A stretch of DNA of 17,322 bases from GCA-002731945 sp913047775 (GTDB lineage Bacteria; Pseudomonadota; Alphaproteobacteria; MED-G09): assembly GCA_913047775.1 (NCBI GenBank), contig CAJWUE010000030.1, forward strand, positions 1 to 17,322, read 5' to 3'. How positions within the stretch are numbered: the stretch's first letter is position 1; each line of letters starts with the position of its first letter. The notes beneath the pieces were generated by a model. That model worked only from the letters and a program-made list of their open reading frames with translations, was not told the origin of the DNA and ran no database searches. A program made the position numbers and the translations under genes. Below, in pieces: positions 14,142 to 17,322 of the stretch.

Positions 14142-15506
14142 TTGAAATCATCCAAAAAAGATATTGTAAAATCTAATCCTTCAATGGGCGTAGATATAAC
14201 AAAGGCACCAGAACCCAAGTTAGGCAACAAACCCATATTGGGCGATAGATATACTTCTAAAGAATTTATGAAACTAGAGTGGGAAAGATTATGGACAAAA
14301 GTTTGGCAAGTCGCCGGCCTAGAACAACAATTGGAAAAACCCGGAGATTTTTTCACTTTTGATTTTGGCCCAGAAAATATTCTTTGTGTAAAAGGCGAAG
14401 ATTCAAATATTCGATGCTTTTATAATGTCTGCCAACATCGTGGTAATCAACTCGTTCAAATTCAAGAAGGAAATTTAGAAAGCTTTTCTTGTGCATATCA
14501 TGCTTGGAAATTTGGTTTGGATGGGAAACTTAATTGGGTTCCTGACGAGGAGGATTTTGTTCAAGGATCACCATGCGGAAAAAGGAATCTAATAGAGATA
14601 AAGTCTGAAGTATGGCAAGGCTTCATCTGGTTTAATTTGGATCCACAATGTGACAGTTTAAAAAATTATCTTGAACCTGTGATGACGCATCTTGAAAATT
14701 ATCCCATTTCTGAGATGAAAAGGACGCATTGGGTAACTGTTGAGGAAGGCAATTGGAATTGGAAATGCGTTCAAGATAACTTTAATGAATCGTACCATAC
14801 TCCCTATGTTCATCCTGCTCTAAAATATATTGCCGATGAGAAGTATTATGCATGTCAGTTTGATCTTTATGAAAGTATGCACTGCCGAATGCTTATGCCT
14901 GGTTTTATACCAAGCAAGAGCGTTTATGACGAAGAAGACAAGGTTCTCGAATCCCTAGGACCACACATGGAATATTGGGACATGAAACCAGAGGACTATA
15001 AAGGTAAGTTACTTGAAATAAGGGGAGATATCCAAAAACAAAAACGCAATTTGGCAAAAAATAAAGGGTATGATTTTGCAAAGTTTAATGATGGTCAGTT
15101 GACGGACCACTATCACTATACAATATTTCCCAATATCTCTTTCAGTGTAAAACCTGACGGAATGCAATGGTTAAGGGGAACACCACATCCTACCGATCCC
15201 ACAAAGTGTTTTTTCGATTATTGGTATCTCACCTGGTTCCCTGAAAATATTAAAGAATATTATTCACCTATGTTAGGCAAGATGACTGACATTTCTGTAA
15301 AAGCAAAAAATGTTAGAGGGAAAGTGGGAGAAATAGATGTCGGTTCTGGTATAGAAGAAGATGTAGCAATATGGCAGAGTCAACAAAAAGGTCTGAGCTC
15401 AAGAGGCTACATTGGCGACTGCATGCCAGCTCAAGAAAATAGAATACGATTTTTCCATGAAAATATTGATCGTTATCTCTTTGGGGATAGCGGTGGAGAC
15501 GCTTAA
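14142..15506 (+). CDS. Rieske non-heme iron oxygenase, alpha (catalytic) subunit
   Basis: A 454-residue catalytic subunit of a ring-hydroxylating type oxygenase. The Rieske [2Fe-2S] ligands are C97, H99, C117 and H120 (CQHRG and CAYHAWKF, with 17 residues between the pairs). The mononuclear iron site is NWKCVQDNFNESYHTPYVHP (206-225): H219 and H224 are ligands, and D407 in the EEDVAIWQSQQ segment is the likely carboxylate ligand. The residue that bridges the two metal centres between subunits (Asp205 in naphthalene dioxygenase) appears to be E216, as in carnitine and betaine monooxygenases of the CntA/GbcA kind. The substrate cannot be predicted; it may be an aromatic, terpenoid, sterol or amine compound. 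It starts with TTG behind AAGGGGA. An NTF2-fold gene follows 9 nt later. No ferredoxin or reductase is in the window. Confidence 0.92.
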   Translation: MKSSKKDIVKSNPSMGVDITKAPEPKLGNKPILGDRYTSKEFMKLEWERLWTKVWQVAGLEQQLEKPGDFFTFDFGPENILCVKGEDSNIRCFYNVCQHRGNQLVQIQEGNLESFSCAYHAWKFGLDGKLNWVPDEEDFVQGSPCGKRNLIEIKSEVWQGFIWFNLDPQCDSLKNYLEPVMTHLENYPISEMKRTHWVTVEEGNWNWKCVQDNFNESYHTPYVHPALKYIADEKYYACQFDLYESMHCRMLMPGFIPSKSVYDEEDKVLESLGPHMEYWDMKPEDYKGKLLEIRGDIQKQKRNLAKNKGYDFAKFNDGQLTDHYHYTIFPNISFSVKPDGMQWLRGTPHPTDPTKCFFDYWYLTWFPENIKEYYSPMLGKMTDISVKAKNVRGKVGEIDVGSGIEEDVAIWQSQQKGLSSRGYIGDCMPAQENRIRFFHENIDRYLFGDSGGDA

Positions 15507-15515
15507 GGAACGAAA

Positions 15516-16052
15516 ATGACCAATAACCTAGAAGTAGCAGCTACAAAAATCGAAATATCTGATGTTGTTTATAAATATTGTCGAGCAATCGATAGGATGG
15601 ACAGAGAACTTTTGGAATCGGTTTTTCATGAAGACTCTATCCATCATCATGGCGAATATGAAGGACCCTCTTCGGATTTTTGTAATTTTGCCTTTGATAT
15701 ACTTTCTGAAATGGAGTTTACGCAACACCATATCGGAAATATTTTAATCGAAGTTGATGGTGATACCGCTTGGTCTGAATCCTATTGGACGGCTTATCAT
15801 CGAATTGCTAAAGGCAAAGAATCGGAGATGGGATTTTTGGCAGAACATGATTCTAGCATTGACGAGGATGTTTTTGTAGGTGGTAGATATATTGATCGGT
15901 TCGAAAAACGTGATGGACAATGGAAGATAGCCAAACGACAGGGTGTTCATGATTGGGTTAGATATGAACCTGCCAATGAGAAAGGGCAACTAGCTGCCGC
16001 GGGCCCGACTCCTAGCAGAAGTCGAAAAGATCCCGCCTATCAGAGAGATTAG
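15516..16052 (+). CDS. NTF2-like / SnoaL-like domain protein (possible small subunit or isomerase)
   Basis: The 178-residue protein has the SnoaL-like pattern of the NTF2 superfamily: an N-terminal helix with VVYKYCRAIDRMDRELLESV (18-37), FHEDSIHHHGEYEGPSS lining the cone, then strands including HHIGNILIEVDGDTAWSESY and GGRYIDRFEKRDGQWKIAKR. The same fold is used by beta subunits of Rieske dioxygenases, by dehydratases such as scytalone dehydratase, and by ketosteroid isomerase. Its place 9 nt after the Rieske alpha gene, with its own AAGGAA ribosome site, suggests a shared pathway, either as small subunit or as an enzyme acting on the oxygenase product. The histidine cluster near 44-46 could be catalytic, but I cannot assign a reaction. 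It converges with the P450 across 47 nt. Confidence 0.78.
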   Translation: MTNNLEVAATKIEISDVVYKYCRAIDRMDRELLESVFHEDSIHHHGEYEGPSSDFCNFAFDILSEMEFTQHHIGNILIEVDGDTAWSESYWTAYHRIAKGKESEMGFLAEHDSSIDEDVFVGGRYIDRFEKRDGQWKIAKRQGVHDWVRYEPANEKGQLAAAGPTPSRSRKDPAYQRD

Positions 16053-16099
16053 AGCTTATTAAAAGTTCCTATAATTAATTTAAGAATTTACTTTCCAAG

Positions 16100-17322
16100 T
16101 TAACGTTTTTTAAACTTGATTTTAAATTCATGCATGGGCATGAAGAGCAAACTGAAGTTGTGTACTGGCGTCGGTAACGGTTTTTCTAATTCTATATTGC
16201 CAATTCGCTGTGTGATATATTTAAAGGAACTCATCATTTCCTGACGACCTAATGCGGCACCGGGGCAATGATGCGCACCCGAGCCAAAAGCCATATGGGC
16301 CCCCATACCTTTACGATTGAGTTCAAATTGGTGTGGACATTCAAATTTAGTCTCGTCTCTATTAGCTGGACCATAACCGATCATTACTATTGCTCCTTGA
16401 GGGATCAATGTGCCGGATACTTCAACATCTCTTGTCGCCTGACGCATTAGAAACTGAACAGGACTTTCAAATCTCAAAACCTCTTCAACAAATGGCTTAA
16501 GGAGTGTCTCGTCCTCGTAAAGTTTTTCGGCGATTTCTGGAAACCTCACCAGTGACCACATTCCGTGGTTTAAAGCGCTTTGAGTTGTCTCAAATCCACC
16601 CGTGATCAATTGATGCATCAAATTCTGCAGTTCATGCATGCTGAGAGGCTCTTCGTCATCACCATGGGCATGTACCATGGCTGACATAAGATCATCATGT
16701 GGATCTTTTTTACGCTTTTCAAAAATATCGGCAAGAAACAATTGCGCTTCCAGTTCAATACCAGCGTCCCGTCTGACATCTTCTTCCGTCGCAATTGGCG
16801 CCCGTGTTGCACCAAGCATGGCATCAGCCCATTTTTTGAATGTTGCCACATCATTACGACTCAAACCCAACTGCTCAGCAATAACAATACCCGGCATGCG
16901 CATTGCAAAATCATCGTTGAACTCACACGCTTCATCATCAACAAAATTGTCGATCAATTGATTGACGACTTCGTCAATATAAGATGTCATTTCCACAACT
17001 CGTTTTTTTGTAAATACTCTATCAACCAGTTTTCGATAACGACCATGAGTCGGCGGATCTGTTCGCTGCAATGTCTGAACATGCTCCCAACCGCCGCCGT
17101 CTGTTAATATAGATTGATGCAATTCAGCAAATTCACTTCTAGCGCTAATTTTTACATCTGAACTAAAAGTTTCGAAATCCCTCAAAGCTTGTCTTATATC
17201 ATCGTACTTGGTGATAACATACATTCCCGTTTCTGGTATCTTGTAGACAGGAGATTCTCTGTGAAGCAAATCATAGAATTCGAAGGGATCACTGCTCACC
17301 ATGGGATCCAGCATACTAAAGT
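16100..17322 (-). CDS. Cytochrome P450 (bacterial soluble class; 5' end at window edge)
   Basis: The frame is open from the right edge; the first ATG in the window is 17312-17314, which gives 404 residues, but a few N-terminal residues may lie outside. Numbering from that Met, the signatures are DPPTHGRYRKLVDRVF (86-101), the I-helix oxygen-activation motif GGFETT (239-244), ExxR in EEVLR (E278, R281), and the heme-binding loop FGSGAHHCPG (343-352) with the cysteine thiolate C350. There is no membrane anchor, as expected for soluble bacterial P450s that use ferredoxin and reductase partners, none of which is seen here. It would hydroxylate or otherwise oxidise an organic substrate, possibly in the same pathway as the convergent Rieske gene. 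Its GC content is visibly higher than that of its neighbours. Confidence 0.93.
   Translation of the reverse strand, partial: FSMLDPMVSSDPFEFYDLLHRESPVYKIPETGMYVITKYDDIRQALRDFETFSSDVKISARSEFAELHQSILTDGGGWEHVQTLQRTDPPTHGRYRKLVDRVFTKKRVVEMTSYIDEVVNQLIDNFVDDEACEFNDDFAMRMPGIVIAEQLGLSRNDVATFKKWADAMLGATRAPIATEEDVRRDAGIELEAQLFLADIFEKRKKDPHDDLMSAMVHAHGDDEEPLSMHELQNLMHQLITGGFETTQSALNHGMWSLVRFPEIAEKLYEDETLLKPFVEEVLRFESPVQFLMRQATRDVEVSGTLIPQGAIVMIGYGPANRDETKFECPHQFELNRKGMGAHMAFGSGAHHCPGAALGRQEMMSSFKYITQRIGNIELEKPLPTPVHNFSLLFMPMHEFKIKFKKR

Noticed and set aside
16662..16680. CCATGG-N7-CCATGG palindromic sites
   Set aside because: They lie inside the P450 coding sequence and encode ordinary residues; nothing else marks them as a site.
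16697..17107. A 136-residue plus-strand open frame opposite the P450
   Set aside because: It is antisense to the conserved P450 region, with no recognisable family and no supporting start signal.
1..17322. A CRISPR, toxin-antitoxin, phage-defence or insertion element
   Set aside because: No spaced direct repeats, transposase, small paired genes or defence domains were found on either strand.

Overview
The window looks like chromosomal DNA from an AT-rich alphaproteobacterium, probably free-living and marine; the habitat is inference. Three things point to Alphaproteobacteria. The gene neighbourhoods are typical of the class: a HAD nucleotidase next to dapD-dapE, def-fmt-truA beside dapE, and a membrane-anchored CycM-like cytochrome c divergent from kdsB-pheA. 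DnaX has the alphaproteobacterial version of the region that carries zinc-binding cysteines in E. coli. KdsB has the class-typical NLQGDLP motif. Coding density is very high, no gene-free stretch exceeds about 170 bases, and no rRNA, tRNA, CRISPR array or insertion sequence is visible.

Layout. 1-2315 (+): the 3' end of a pyrimidine 5'-nucleotidase-like HAD gene, then dapD and dapE (lysine/diaminopimelate synthesis). 2309-6654 (-): a compressed operon read as dnaX, recR, def, fmt, truA, with overlaps or short gaps; it converges on and overlaps dapE by 7 nt. 6655-6779: a divergent promoter region. 6780-10011 (+): nudC, then a secreted parallel beta-helix protein and a diheme cytochrome c, a conserved two-gene pair of unknown function. 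10074-11285 (-): an ammonium transporter with no GlnK gene next to it. 11452-13004 (-): kdsB and pheA. 13105-14016 (+): a membrane-anchored cytochrome c with a long charged helical insertion that contains an internal repeat. 14142-16052 (+): a Rieske oxygenase alpha subunit and an NTF2/SnoaL-fold protein. 16100-window end (-): a cytochrome P450 that converges on the Rieske pair.

The left two thirds is housekeeping: amino-acid and cell-wall precursors, replication and repair, formyl-methionine handling, tRNA pseudouridine, NAD-cap/NADH hydrolysis, LPS Kdo activation. The accessory part is the right end, where the Rieske/NTF2 pair and the P450 suggest oxidative transformation of an unknown organic substrate. 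No ferredoxin or reductase for either oxygenase is present. The most interesting signals are an A10 run in dnaX, placed so that slippage would give a gamma-like short product; the beta-helix/diheme pair; the repeat-bearing insertion in the CycM-like cytochrome; and a palindrome just downstream of a consensus -10 box before the Rieske gene. Several genes (dnaX, the diheme cytochrome, the Rieske gene) appear to start with TTG.
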